Origin: Rhodoferax sp.
GTDB taxonomy: Bacteria; Pseudomonadota; Gammaproteobacteria; Burkholderiales; Burkholderiaceae_C
DNA: 5,048 bases
Assembly (NCBI GenBank): GCA_020048255.1
Contig: JAIFMR010000081.1
Span: forward strand, 1-5,048
Reading direction: 5' to 3'
In this document: positions 4,228 to 5,048 of the stretch, piece by piece
Numbering within the stretch: the first letter of the stretch is position 1
Layout of the letters: every line of letters starts with the position of its first letter
The notes under the pieces: generated by a model
The model's database searches: none
Told to the model about the DNA's origin: nothing
Seen by the model: the letters and a program-made list of their open reading frames with translations, nothing else
Program-made: the position numbers and the translations under genes

Positions 4228-5048
4228 TCAAGCGTTGAGTTCCAGCGCCGCCAGCTGCGTGGCGGCTTCATGCGCTTGTAGCGCGTGGATCACATCGTCC
4301 AGATCGCCTTCCATGATGGTCAGCAGCTTGTACAGCGTCAGGTTGATACGGTGGTCGGTCAGGCGACCCTGCGGGAAGTTGTAGGTGCGGATACGGTCAC
4401 TGCGGTCGCCACTGCCCACCAGACTCTTGCGCTCGGCCGATTCTTTGGCGGCGCGCTCACTGCGGTCTTTTTCCTGAATACGGGCGGTCAGAACCTTAAG
4501 TGCTTGCGCCTTGTTGCTGTGCTGACTGCGCCCGTCCTGGCATTCGGCGACGATGCCGGTTGGCAGGTGGGTGATGCGCACGGCTGAGTCAGTTTTATTG
4601 ATGTGCTGGCCCCCGGCACCGCTGGCGCGGTAGGTGTCAATGCGCAGGTCACTCGGGTTGATTTTGATGGCCTCAGCCTCGTCCGGCTCGGCCATCACGG
4701 CGATGGTGCAGGCGCTGGTGTGTATGCGGCCCTGGGTTTCGGTCACCGGCACGCGTTGTACGCGGTGGCCGCCCGACTCAAACTTGAGCGCGCCATAAAC
4801 CTGCTCACCCTCAATGCGCAGCACCAATTCCTTGTAGCCGCCCAATTCGCTGGCCGACTCGCTGATGATCTCGTGTTTCCAGCCCTTGCGGTCGCAATAG
4901 CGCAAGTACATGCGCGCCAGGTCCGCCGCGAACAAGGCGGACTCGTCACCCCCGGTGCCGGCGCGGATTTCAACAAAGGCGGGCCGCGCATCGTCCGGGT
5001 CTTTGGGCAGCAGCATGCGTTGCAACTCGGCCTCCAGTTGCTGCAGTT
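4228..5048 (-). CDS. prfA: Peptide chain release factor 1, N-terminus cut by window edge
   Basis: The visible 273 or so residues are the central and C-terminal parts of RF1, which recognises UAA and UAG stop codons in the ribosomal A site and triggers release of the finished protein. The frame stays open to 5048 with LQQLEAELQRMLLPKDPDD, so the roughly 90 missing N-terminal residues lie outside and the TTG at 5025 is not a start. The codon-recognition tripeptide PVT (codons at 4749-4741) is the RF1-type PxT, not the SPF of RF2. The catalytic GGQ in SGAGGQHINKTDSA lies at 4614-4606, its glutamine codon being 4608-4606; this residue is the PrmC target. RAGTGGDES and the GSGDRSDRIRTYNFPQGR segment are also family hallmarks. 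The end at TGA (4230-4228) gives a C-terminus similar to E. coli RF1. In related genomes hemA usually lies upstream. Confidence 0.97.
   Translation of the reverse strand, partial: LQQLEAELQRMLLPKDPDDARPAFVEIRAGTGGDESALFAADLARMYLRYCDRKGWKHEIISESASELGGYKELVLRIEGEQVYGALKFESGGHRVQRVPVTETQGRIHTSACTIAVMAEPDEAEAIKINPSDLRIDTYRASGAGGQHINKTDSAVRITHLPTGIVAECQDGRSQHSNKAQALKVLTARIQEKDRSERAAKESAERKSLVGSGDRSDRIRTYNFPQGRLTDHRINLTLYKLLTIMEGDLDDVIHALQAHEAATQLAALELNA

Noticed and set aside
4155..4271. In-frame extension of prmC upstream into prfA
   Set aside because: The added 39 residues run through the intergenic repeat and overlap prfA, and PrmC-like sequence begins at the ATG at 4154.
1..5048. Novel defence, mobile or secondary-metabolite system
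   Set aside because: Every sizeable stretch is explained by conserved housekeeping genes with intact motifs. No CRISPR repeats, transposase, integrase, toxin-antitoxin pair, tRNA or compositional break was seen.

Overview
The window is an ordinary, gene-dense chromosomal stretch from a betaproteobacterium of the order Burkholderiales, most likely family Comamonadaceae (Rhodoferax/Polaromonas-like). This rests on how closely the proteins match my memory of that group, on the gene order, on the moderately GC-rich coding style, and on a short intergenic element between prfA and prmC that resembles a repeat I recall from Comamonadaceae genomes. No species can be named from the sequence alone.

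Layout. (1) The left edge (1-65, minus) holds the first 21 codons of rppH, the RNA pyrophosphohydrolase gene, cut by the window. A 92-bp divergent intergenic region follows, with a candidate rppH promoter, an 18-bp perfect palindrome and a DnaA-box-like 9-mer. (2) On the plus strand, proS (158-1900) encodes a full-length bacterial prolyl-tRNA synthetase with its editing insertion. After 63 bp comes a small exported lytic transglycosylase (1964-2593). (3) On the minus strand, running in from the right edge, is a cluster read in the order prfA (release factor 1, N-terminus cut), prmC (the methyltransferase that modifies the GGQ glutamine of release factors), slyX (small coiled-coil protein) and grxD (monothiol CGFS glutaredoxin). 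The plus-strand and minus-strand groups converge with only 13 bp between the transglycosylase and grxD stop codons.

How the genes relate. proS, prfA and prmC all serve translation: aminoacylation, termination, and modification of the termination factor. The enzyme PrmC is encoded directly downstream of its substrate RF1. grxD belongs to iron-sulfur/iron handling, slyX has no established function, and the transglycosylase acts on peptidoglycan. The minus-strand cluster looks co-transcribed. grxD also has a plausible extended -10 promoter and a strong ribosome-binding site of its own.

No mobile element, CRISPR array, phage gene, tRNA or rRNA was found, and no stretch over 300 bases lacks a gene. 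I found no previously undescribed system. The observations worth a second look are small-scale: the palindrome and DnaA-like site between rppH and proS, the repeat and start-codon-abutting stem between prfA and prmC, the near-leaderless start of the transglycosylase, and TGA stops on all six genes whose 3' ends are visible.
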